Source of the DNA: an uncultured Lachnospiraceae bacterium
GTDB taxonomy: Bacteria > Bacillota > Clostridia > Lachnospirales > Lachnospiraceae
Reading direction: 5' to 3'
DNA: 7,350 nt
Assembly (NCBI GenBank): GCA_947177925.1
Contig: CAMWWJ010000165.1
Coordinates: forward strand, 1 to 7,350
The notes beneath the pieces were generated by a model. It made no database searches. It was not told where the DNA came from and saw only the letters and a program-made list of their open reading frames with translations. Every line of letters starts with the position of its first letter. Positions within the stretch are counted from its first letter, which is position 1. This document shows positions 1-5,697 of the stretch, in pieces. The position numbers and the translations under genes are program-made.

Positions 1-121
1 GCATAAATCGTAGTAGAATAAATAGAAAGTAAAAAGTAGGTATAAAGCACTATGTGTTTTATATAGAAATGCTAAGCATTAACTAAGAGAAGTAAAAACA
101 AAAAAGGAGAGGAAAAAAGTT
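1..121 (+). promoter_or_regulatory. Leader region of the maltodextrin operon with a 13-bp palindrome
   Basis: This AT-rich stretch precedes the first gene and must hold at least the end of its leader. Positions 68-80 form a perfect 13-bp palindrome, AATGCT-A-AGCATT, lying 41 nt before the start codon. A one-base centre cannot form an RNA hairpin, so a protein-binding site is more likely than an RNA element. It lacks the central CG of typical LacI/MalR operators. TATAAA at 41-46 or TATATA at 60-65 could be a -10 box, but neither has a convincing -35 at 16-18 bp, so the promoter is either activator-dependent or lies further upstream, outside the window. The ribosome site AGGAGAGG at 105-112 is strong, with 9 nt to the ATG. 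Assigning this region a regulatory role is inference. Confidence 0.35.
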
Positions 122-1456
122 ATGAAAAAGAAAGTATTAGCATTACTTTTGACAACCAGTATGGTTGCAACTTTGGTTGGATGTGGTAACAAAGATAACA
201 CTACAACAACTGATGACACAAACAACACAGAAACTGACGCAGATGCAGATGCTGACAGCGATGCAGATGCTGACGCAGATGCAGATGCTGACAGCGATGC
301 AGACGCTGACACAGAGGCAGCAGCAGATGAGCCTTGGAGCGGAACTATCACAGTATGGTCTCCACAGGAAGATCAGGATGCAGGCTGGCTTAGCGCACAG
401 TGTGATGCTTTCAATGAAGCACATCCAGATTGGGACATTACTTTTGAATATGGTGTATGTCCGGAAGGTGACGCAAAGAATAATGTAACAGCAGACGTTG
501 AAGCAGCAGCAGACGTTTATATGTATGCAAATGATAACATTCCGGGTCTGGTAGCAGCAAATGCATTAGCAGAGCTTGGTGGAACCTATCTTGATTATGT
601 AACCTCAACAAACTCTGAGTCCATGGCAGCATCTGTTACATACAACGATGCAGTATATGGCTTCCCATTCACTTCTAATACATGGTTTATGTACTATGAC
701 AAGAGTGTATTCTCAGAGGATGACATTAAGAGTCTTGAGACTATGGTAGAAAAAGGAAAAGTAGCATTCCCAGTAAGCAACGCATGGTATTATCAGGCAT
801 TCTATGTTGCAAACGGATGTACTTTCTTTGGAGATGGAACAGATGAGTCTGCAGGTATTGATTTCAGCGGTGACAAGGCAGCAGCAGTTACCAATTACTT
901 AATCGAGTTACTGAACAATCCAAACTTCATGGATGATACAGATTGTGCAGCAGGTCTTGCAGGATTGCAGAACGGTACTGTAAATGCAATGTTCAGCGGT
1001 ACATGGGTTACTGATGACGTAAAAGAAGCACTTGGCGACAACATGGGTGTTGCAGCACTTCCTACCGTTACGATTGATGGCAACCAGGGACAGATGAAAG
1101 CATTCCTTGGCTCTAAAGCAATCGGTGTAAATCCAAACGCAGAAAATCCACAGGTAGCTATGGCATTAGCAGCTTACCTTGCAAGTGAAGAATCACAGAA
1201 GGCTCATTATGAGATGAGAGGTATCCTTCCTGCAAATATCAATGTAGATGTAACTGGTGATGCAGTAGCAGAAGCAGTAGCAGATACTTTGGTTGATTCT
1301 TCTATCATGCAGCCTTTAACATCTAAGATGGATGCATACTGGCAGGATTACTGCAACATTGGTAAATTGATTGTCAACGGAGAAATTACCAGTGACAATG
1401 CAGCAGAGCAGACAGAAGCTGCTAATACAGCAATGAATTCAGATGTTGCTCAATAA
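122..1456 (+). CDS. malE: Lipoprotein solute-binding protein of a maltodextrin-type ABC transporter (CUT1 family)
   Basis: A 444-residue surface lipoprotein that should capture malto-oligosaccharides and deliver them to the MalF/MalG channel. Residues 1-20 are a lipoprotein signal with lipobox LVGC, so Cys21 is the lipid anchor. Residues 22-38 are a Thr/Asn-rich spacer, and residues 39-63 are an Asp-Ala/Ser repeat encoded by a 36-bp tandem duplication. The binding domain starts near residue 72 with GTITVWSPQED, a typical opening of family 1 extracellular solute-binding proteins, and runs to the C-terminus. Without signal and linker it matches the usual 370-380 residues of MalE. The start is fixed by AGGAGAGG 9 nt upstream and by the signal peptide. 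Alanine codons are overwhelmingly GCA, as in a highly expressed gene. The family call is firm. Maltodextrin specificity is inferred from the amylase in the same operon and the MalF type; another alpha-glucan is possible. Confidence 0.92.
   Translation: MKKKVLALLLTTSMVATLVGCGNKDNTTTTDDTNNTETDADADADSDADADADADADSDADADTEAAADEPWSGTITVWSPQEDQDAGWLSAQCDAFNEAHPDWDITFEYGVCPEGDAKNNVTADVEAAADVYMYANDNIPGLVAANALAELGGTYLDYVTSTNSESMAASVTYNDAVYGFPFTSNTWFMYYDKSVFSEDDIKSLETMVEKGKVAFPVSNAWYYQAFYVANGCTFFGDGTDESAGIDFSGDKAAAVTNYLIELLNNPNFMDDTDCAAGLAGLQNGTVNAMFSGTWVTDDVKEALGDNMGVAALPTVTIDGNQGQMKAFLGSKAIGVNPNAENPQVAMALAAYLASEESQKAHYEMRGILPANINVDVTGDAVAEAVADTLVDSSIMQPLTSKMDAYWQDYCNIGKLIVNGEITSDNAAEQTEAANTAMNSDVAQ
236..307 (+). 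repeat. Two tandem 36-bp units encoding an Asp-Ala linker
   Basis: Unit 1 is 236-271 and unit 2 is 272-307. They match at 35 of 36 positions; the one difference is a silent T/C in an Asp codon near the end of the unit. Each unit encodes 12 residues in frame, alternating Asp-Ala with one Asp-Ser, giving residues 39-50 and 51-62 of the binding protein. Within each unit there is a finer 6-nt period (GAY GCW). The near identity, including synonymous positions, indicates a recent duplication, and repeats of this kind can gain or lose units by replication slippage without breaking the frame. The product would be a flexible, strongly acidic tether between the lipid anchor and the binding domain. Confidence 0.95.
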
Positions 1457-1497
1457 TTTTCTTACAATAGAAAAACAAATCAGAATTTATCTTTAAC

Positions 1498-1534
1498 GGT
1501 TCTGGAGTTATGATAGAACCAGGGACTCCAGGAT
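1498..1534 (+). promoter_or_regulatory. Possible competing hairpins upstream of the malE-malF terminator
   Basis: Two mutually exclusive foldings are visible. GGTTCT (1498-1503) can pair with AGAACC (1515-1520). Alternatively CTGGAGT (1502-1508) pairs perfectly with ACTCCAG (1525-1531), extendable by T1500-A1533 and two G.U pairs. The second folding uses bases of the left arm of the terminator hairpin (1527-1539), so it would act as an antiterminator. In addition CCAGGG (1519-1524) can pair with CCCTGG (1549-1554) in place of the terminator's own CCAGG. The pairings are read directly from the sequence; that they regulate anything is inference. No known riboswitch class is recognised. Confidence 0.4.
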
Positions 1535-1567
1535 GCCGCATTGCGGCACCCTGGATGTCTTTATTTT
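1527..1567 (+). terminator. Terminator-like hairpin between malE and malF
   Basis: The left arm 1527-1539 pairs with the right arm 1543-1555 across a 3-nt loop. TGCCGC pairs with GCGGCA, then there is one A/C mismatch, then TCCAGG pairs with CCTGGA. A T-rich run follows (TGTCTTTATTTTA from 1556). In binding-protein transporters such a hairpin after the first gene usually lets the binding protein be made in excess over the membrane permeases, either by partial termination or by protecting the upstream mRNA from 3' decay. No strong promoter is seen between here and malF, so incomplete termination with read-through is the simplest reading. Confidence 0.75.
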
Positions 1568-1590
1568 AGTGAGTATAGGAGGCCCATAGC

Positions 1591-2976
1591 GTGAAGAAAA
1601 AGGCTGATGCAAAAAAGAAAAAAGGAAAAGAATTCCAGACACCTTATACCGTTACCAATGCGGTAAAAGAAGGAGATGTTTTTACAAAGATCTCTTTGTT
1701 GATCATGGGCTTTGGTAACATGGCACATAAGCAGATTGGAAAGGGGCTTGTGTTCCTTGCTGTAGAGCTTGGATATATCTGGTATATGATATCCAGCGGC
1801 TTTCATGCGCTGGCAATGCTTCCATCCTTAGGCTGGAGAGAACAGGAAAAGGTATGGAATGATAAAAAAATGATTTATGAATACACCGCAGGCGATCAGT
1901 CGCAATTGTTATTGCTGTACGGTGTTGCCACTTTATTTATTACTTTTTTGTTTATTATTGTTTGGAGAGAAGCAGTAAAAAGCTCCTACAAATCAGAAGT
2001 ACTTGCAAAAGAGGGAATTCATTTAAACACCTTTAAAGAAGATTTCAAGAGTTTGTTTGATCAAAATTTACATAAATTATTATTGGCAGGGCCGGTTATG
2101 GGAATTTTGATTTTTACAATCCTGCCTTTGTTATACAATATTTCCATGGCATTTACCAATTATGGTAAACTGAATGAGCATTTGATACTGTTTGACTGGG
2201 TAGGTTTGGATAATTTCAAGAAAGTCCTGAATATGGGAGACAGTATTGGTAAGCAGTTTTATTCTGTTTTAGGCTGGACCTTGATCTGGGCAGTGCTGGC
2301 AACAGTATTGAATTATATTTTTGGAATGATACTGGCAATTGTCATCAATCGGAAGGAAACAAAAGGAAAGGCTTTTTGGCGGTTTTGTTTTGTACTTTCC
2401 ATTGCAGTGCCACAGTTCGTATCTTTACTGATTATGAGAACGATGCTGCAGCCTACCGGTATTGTAAACAGTATTTTGGAACGATATGGAATCATCAATT
2501 CGGCATTGCCGTTCTTTACAAATGCAATGTGGGCAAGGGTAACGGTTATTGTCATCAACCTGTGGGTAGGTATTCCTTATACTCTGCTTCAGGTAACCGG
2601 TATCTTACAGAATATCCCGGCAGAGCTTTATGAAGCAGCAAAGATTGACGGCGCCAATGCGGTGCAGGCATTTTTTAAGATTACGCTGCCATATATGCTC
2701 TTTGTCATGACTCCATATTTGATTACGCAGTTTACAGGTAATGTCAATAACTTTAACGTTATTTATCTCTTATCTGCAGGTGCACCTGTACAGACGGGTC
2801 TTACCGCAGGAAGAACGGATCTTCTGGTTACCTGGCTGTACAAGTTGACGGTTGATTTCCAATATTTCAATTTAGGTGCCGTTATTGGTATTATGACATT
2901 CGTTGTTTTGGCAATCGTTGCACTGGTAACGTATCGGAATACAGCATCCTACAAAGATGAGGAGGGATTCATGTAA
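1591..2976 (+). CDS. malF: Maltodextrin ABC transporter permease, MalF/MdxF type
   Basis: A 461-residue inner-membrane subunit forming half of the sugar channel. The start is GTG at 1591, chosen for AGGAGG at 1577-1582 with 8 nt spacing and a Lys-rich cytoplasmic N-terminus. Hydrophobic segments lie near residues 51-68, 105-124, 162-188, 225-252, 264-285, 316-335, 368-382 and 428-447, about eight in all. The ATPase-docking EAA loop is at residues 348-367: EAAKIDGA, then ITLP. The first ~130 residues carry two extra membrane segments, as in Gram-positive maltodextrin permeases such as MdxF and streptococcal MalC. The large periplasmic P2 loop of E. coli MalF is absent, which accounts for the shorter length. 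The last codon ATG plus TAA overlaps the malG start as TAATG, so translation is probably coupled. The family is certain; the substrate is inferred from context. Confidence 0.92.
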   Translation: MKKKADAKKKKGKEFQTPYTVTNAVKEGDVFTKISLLIMGFGNMAHKQIGKGLVFLAVELGYIWYMISSGFHALAMLPSLGWREQEKVWNDKKMIYEYTAGDQSQLLLLYGVATLFITFLFIIVWREAVKSSYKSEVLAKEGIHLNTFKEDFKSLFDQNLHKLLLAGPVMGILIFTILPLLYNISMAFTNYGKLNEHLILFDWVGLDNFKKVLNMGDSIGKQFYSVLGWTLIWAVLATVLNYIFGMILAIVINRKETKGKAFWRFCFVLSIAVPQFVSLLIMRTMLQPTGIVNSILERYGIINSALPFFTNAMWARVTVIVINLWVGIPYTLLQVTGILQNIPAELYEAAKIDGANAVQAFFKITLPYMLFVMTPYLITQFTGNVNNFNVIYLLSAGAPVQTGLTAGRTDLLVTWLYKLTVDFQYFNLGAVIGIMTFVVLAIVALVTYRNTASYKDEEGFM

Positions 2977-3857
2977 TGAGCAAGAAAAAGAAAGATATAG
3001 ATGGAAGTGCAAAGGCCCGCAAGCATACTGTAAATGTAATCATACATGTGATTCTGGCTATTTTGGCATTTATCTGGGTACTGCCTATTTTTTGGGTAAT
3101 ATTGACTAGTTTCCGTGCAGAAAAAGGTTCTTATGTAACCACATTTTTCCCGAAGGGATATACTCTGGATAATTACATTAAACTGTTTACCGATACAAGT
3201 ATTTTGAATTTTCCAAGGATGTTCAAGAATACTTTTGTGATTGCAATCTTTACGTGTATCATCTCAACCATATTTGTATTATCTGTTTCCTACTGTATGT
3301 CCAGGATGCGGTTTAAGATGAGAAAAGCATATATGAATATTGCCATGGTCTTAGGTTTGTTTCCTTCTTTCATGTCCATGGTTGCAGTGTATTATATTTT
3401 GAAGGCATTGAATCTGTCAGAGGGCTCCATGATTCCGATTGCGCTGATTATTGTATTCTCAGCCGGCAGTGGTGTGAATTTCTATGTGGCAAAGGGATTT
3501 TTTGATACGATTCCCAAGTCTTTAGATGAAGCTGCTATTATTGACGGTGCCACCAGATGGCAGACATTTACCAGAATTACGATTCCGCTTAGTAAGCCGA
3601 TTATCGTATATACCATTTTGACATCCTTTATGGCACCCTGGCTGGATTTCATTTTTGCAAAAGTTATCTGCCGTGCAGATTCCAGATACTTTACCGTATC
3701 CATGGGTCTGTGGCGAATGCTGGATAAAGAATATATCAATAACTGGTATACCTGCTTTGCAGCAGGAGCAGTTTTAATCTCTGTTCCAATTGCCATTTTG
3801 TTCCTGTGCACACAGAAATTCTATGTAGAAGGCATGAGCGGAGCGGTAAAGGGCTAA
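2976..3857 (+). CDS. malG: Maltodextrin ABC transporter permease, MalG/MdxG type
   Basis: A 293-residue membrane protein, the usual MalG length, pairing with MalF to form the translocation channel. Six hydrophobic segments can be drawn near residues 19-44, 83-106, 117-141, 152-173, 207-225 and 259-279. The EAA loop is at residues 185-204: EAAIIDGA, then ITIP, which docks the cytoplasmic ATPase. The start overlaps the malF stop by one base, and the ribosome site AGGAGGG (2960-2966) lies 9 nt upstream inside malF. The C-terminus ends with FVEGMSGAVKG-like residues (YVEGMSGAVKG), a typical MalG ending. No ATPase gene follows, so a shared MsmX/MalK-type ATPase elsewhere in the genome must energise the transporter; this is known for many Firmicutes CUT1 systems and inferred here. 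Confidence 0.93.
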   Translation: MSKKKKDIDGSAKARKHTVNVIIHVILAILAFIWVLPIFWVILTSFRAEKGSYVTTFFPKGYTLDNYIKLFTDTSILNFPRMFKNTFVIAIFTCIISTIFVLSVSYCMSRMRFKMRKAYMNIAMVLGLFPSFMSMVAVYYILKALNLSEGSMIPIALIIVFSAGSGVNFYVAKGFFDTIPKSLDEAAIIDGATRWQTFTRITIPLSKPIIVYTILTSFMAPWLDFIFAKVICRADSRYFTVSMGLWRMLDKEYINNWYTCFAAGAVLISVPIAILFLCTQKFYVEGMSGAVKG

Positions 3858-3860
3858 GTG

Positions 3861-3865
3861 AGGAG
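3861..3865 (+). promoter_or_regulatory. Ribosome binding site deciding the amylase start
   Basis: AGGAG lies 4 nt before ATG 3870 and downstream of the in-frame GTG at 3858. It can serve only the ATG. The GTG has just a weak AAAGGG upstream (3848-3853) and would put four extra residues in front of an already complete lipoprotein signal. The ATG is therefore preferred. Confidence 0.7.
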
Positions 3866-3869
3866 ATTT

Positions 3870-5540
3870 ATGAAAAAGAAGTTCATAAGTTGTATTCTTG
3901 TTCTTCAAATACTAATTCTTGGGGGCTGTGGGATTTTTTCCACAGCCTCAAGCATGGAGAGAGAAGTAAATACCCAGGGGATCAGGGACAATTACCGGAC
4001 CTTTTATGAAGTATTCGTCTATTCTTTCTATGATAGTGATGGAGATGGAATCGGGGACCTTAAGGGTCTTACAAGTAAATTAGATTACATTAATGATGGA
4101 GATGACAGTACGGATTCCGATCTGGGCTTTTCCGGCATATGGCTGATGCCCATTATGCCTTCCACGACCTACCATAAATATGATGTGACGGATTATTGTG
4201 ATATTGACAAGGAATACGGTACATTAGAGGATTTTAAAGCCTTTATGGAGGAATGTAATAATAGGAATATAAGTGTTATCATCGATTTGGTAATGAACCA
4301 TACTTCTTCACAGCATCCATGGTTTTTGCAAGCCTGTGAATATTTAAGAGGGCTGGATGGGAAAGAGCCGGATGTAAATGAATGCAGATATTTTCATTAT
4401 TATCATTTCTCAAAGGAAAAGCTGTCAGGATATTACTATCCCATTGAAGGAACAGAGTGGTATTATGAAGGAAAGTTTTGGAGCGAAATGCCGGATTTAG
4501 ATCTGGAAAATGAAGAGGTAAGACAGGAATTTACGGATATCTGCCAATTTTGGCTGGATTTGGGAGTGGACGGCTTCCGCCTGGATGCTGCAAAGGAATA
4601 TATATCGGATCGTACAGCTGACAATGTGAAGATTCTTTCCTGGTTTAACGATATGGTAAAGTCCAAAAAGAAAGATGCTTATATTGTAGCTGAGGTATGG
4701 ACAGATATGGATATCTATGCCAAATATTATGAAAGCGGCATTGACAGTTTATTTAATTTTTCCTTTGCCAGCAATGATGGCATTATTGCAAAAACAATAA
4801 ATGGTGGAAATGACTCTTATACGGCAAAAACTTATGGAAAAGCAGTAGAAAAGTGTAAGGAAGCCTTTTTGGAATACAGCGAAGCTTATATTGATGCACC
4901 CTTTTACACCAATCATGATATGGGCAGAAGTGCCGGCTATTATTCAGGAGAGTATAGTGAAAACCAGACAAAAATAGCCGCAGCCATGAATCTTTTTATG
5001 AGCGGGACAGCCTTTGTCTATTATGGGGAAGAGTTGGGAATGAAGGGTTCCGGAGCGGATGAAAAGAAGCGGGCTGCCATGCTTTGGTCCTTAGATAAAA
5101 ATGCGGAAGGAATGTGCAAAGGACCGGAAGGTGCCGATACGGTCAAAATGAAATATGACAGTCTTGAGGAACAGGCAGAAAATCCGGGTTCTATTTATCA
5201 GTATTACAAAAAAGCAATCAAAATCCGGAACAGTTATCCGGAAATCGTAAAAGGGGATACGGTTCTTGTAGAAGAAATATCAAATGATCAAATATGCGGA
5301 CTGTTAAAATCCTACGAAAGTGGAGGGGAAGGACAGGAAGCGGCAGGAGCAAAAGAAGTACTGGTGGTTTTCAATATTTCTTATGAGGAAACGGAAGTGG
5401 ATTTATCGAAGCTTATTTTAAACGGAAAAGAAATAGACAGCAAAGCATTAAAGGAAAGTCTGCTGACCGGTGAAGCAGAAGTGTCTTTGGAAGGGACGAA
5501 ACTGTCCATGCCTGCATATTCTGTTGTAATATTGGAATAA
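3870..5540 (+). CDS. Surface lipoprotein alpha-amylase, GH13 (probably subfamily 36)
   Basis: A 556-residue enzyme predicted to cut alpha-1,4 bonds of starch or long maltodextrins at the outer face of the membrane. The signal ends at lipobox LGGC, with anchored Cys20. The TIM barrel begins near residue 45 (FYEVFVYSFYDSDGDGIGD), and residues 55-63 match the GH13 calcium loop. Conserved regions: DLVMNH (139-144); GFRLD with nucleophile Asp239; VAEVW with acid/base Glu275; TNHD with His349 and Asp350; and MPDLD (207-211), the fifth region seen in the intermediate GH13 subfamilies. All three catalytic acids are present. The C-terminal beta domain runs from about 450 to 556, with a low-complexity Gly/Glu loop near 484-496. 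The barrel resembles Halothermothrix AmyA (GH13_36). No starch-binding module is seen. The gene lies 12 nt after malG, so it belongs to the transporter operon. Exact substrate preference cannot be read. Confidence 0.93.
   Translation: MKKKFISCILVLQILILGGCGIFSTASSMEREVNTQGIRDNYRTFYEVFVYSFYDSDGDGIGDLKGLTSKLDYINDGDDSTDSDLGFSGIWLMPIMPSTTYHKYDVTDYCDIDKEYGTLEDFKAFMEECNNRNISVIIDLVMNHTSSQHPWFLQACEYLRGLDGKEPDVNECRYFHYYHFSKEKLSGYYYPIEGTEWYYEGKFWSEMPDLDLENEEVRQEFTDICQFWLDLGVDGFRLDAAKEYISDRTADNVKILSWFNDMVKSKKKDAYIVAEVWTDMDIYAKYYESGIDSLFNFSFASNDGIIAKTINGGNDSYTAKTYGKAVEKCKEAFLEYSEAYIDAPFYTNHDMGRSAGYYSGEYSENQTKIAAAMNLFMSGTAFVYYGEELGMKGSGADEKKRAAMLWSLDKNAEGMCKGPEGADTVKMKYDSLEEQAENPGSIYQYYKKAIKIRNSYPEIVKGDTVLVEEISNDQICGLLKSYESGGEGQEAAGAKEVLVVFNISYEETEVDLSKLILNGKEIDSKALKESLLTGEAEVSLEGTKLSMPAYSVVILE
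3918..3952 (+). other. Strong RNA hairpin over the amylase lipobox codons
   Basis: CTTG (3918-3921) pairs with CAAG (3949-3952), and GGCTGTGG (3924-3931) pairs perfectly with CCACAGCC (3940-3947). Adding G3923.T3948 and G3932.T3939 gives 14 pairs with a single bulge and a six-base ATTTTT loop. The hairpin begins 48 nt after the amylase ATG and covers codons 17-28, including the lipobox Leu-Gly-Gly-Cys. No T-run follows on the + strand, so it is not a terminator. It might pause ribosomes or act in mRNA processing between malG and the amylase; this is inference, and the codon constraint of Gly-Gly-Cys-Gly may explain part of it. Confidence 0.6.
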
Positions 5541-5545
5541 AGGAT

Positions 5546-5639
5546 TTATCTCCGGGTTACATTATATTTTTAGAAGGTCCTGATGGCAAAGCCTGTGGGG
5601 GGTTACAAGTATAGTGTGGCTCGGAGATGATTGTTTTTT
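5546..5639 (+). terminator. Long G.U-rich hairpin with U-tract ending the maltodextrin operon
   Basis: Bases 5546-5569 pair without interruption with 5607-5630, 24 pairs of which six are G.T. The core CTCCG/CGGAG is at the base. The 37-nt apical part (5570-5606) holds a small GGC-AAA-GCC hairpin at 5585-5593. TTGTTTTTT follows directly at 5631-5639, which fits an intrinsic terminator starting 5 nt after the amylase stop. The wobble pairs work only in the + strand transcript, which argues for a folded RNA and not a DNA palindrome. The stem is much longer and the loop much larger than in ordinary terminators, so a small structured RNA is an alternative. I do not recognise a known riboswitch or RNA family. 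Confidence 0.65.
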
Positions 5640-5659
5640 ATAAAATCTCGTGCTATACT
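5631..5659 (+). promoter_or_regulatory. Promoter of the flavoprotein gene (extended -10)
   Basis: TTGTTT (5631-5636) as -35 and TATACT (5654-5659) as -10 are spaced by exactly 17 bp, and TGC directly before the -10 makes it an extended -10 element. Transcription would start near 5666, giving a leader of about 32 nt before ATG 5698. The -35 lies inside the U-tract of the preceding terminator. This is a good housekeeping-sigma match by eye but untested. Confidence 0.65.
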
Positions 5660-5683
5660 TGGACAAGAACAGGATTCATTGCA

Positions 5684-5689
5684 AGGAGG
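5684..5689 (+). promoter_or_regulatory. Ribosome binding site deciding the flavoprotein start
   Basis: A perfect AGGAGG lies 8 nt before ATG 5698. The reading frame is open back to a TTG at 5631, but those 22 codons coincide with the promoter and this ribosome site, so the longer form is an artefact. Confidence 0.9.
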
Positions 5690-5697
5690 AACAACAA

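Noticed and set aside
236..307. CRISPR-like 36-bp repeats
   Set aside because: The units are directly adjacent with no spacers, lie in frame inside a gene and encode a linker. The match to a CRISPR repeat length is coincidental.
79..351. Minus-strand open frame with a Ser-Ala repeat
   Set aside because: It is the mirror of the Asp-Ala codon repeat in the binding protein; it has no ribosome site of its own and no recognisable domain.
1591..1800. N-terminal extension of MalF as an unusual fusion
   Set aside because: Gram-positive maltodextrin permeases of the MdxF/MalC type normally carry these extra membrane segments, so it is ordinary for the family.
3858..3869. GTG start for the amylase, adding four residues
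   Set aside because: The strong ribosome site lies downstream of the GTG and the lipoprotein signal is complete from ATG 3870.
5631..5697. TTG start giving a 409-residue flavoprotein
   Set aside because: The extra 22 codons coincide with the promoter and the AGGAGG site, and FprA family proteins begin near the ATG at 5698.
5546..5697. Known riboswitch controlling fprA
   Set aside because: I could not match it to the conserved cores of FMN, SAM, TPP, c-di-GMP, ZTP, THF or fluoride riboswitches, and a separate promoter lies between the hairpin and fprA, so the hairpin would not be in the fprA transcript.
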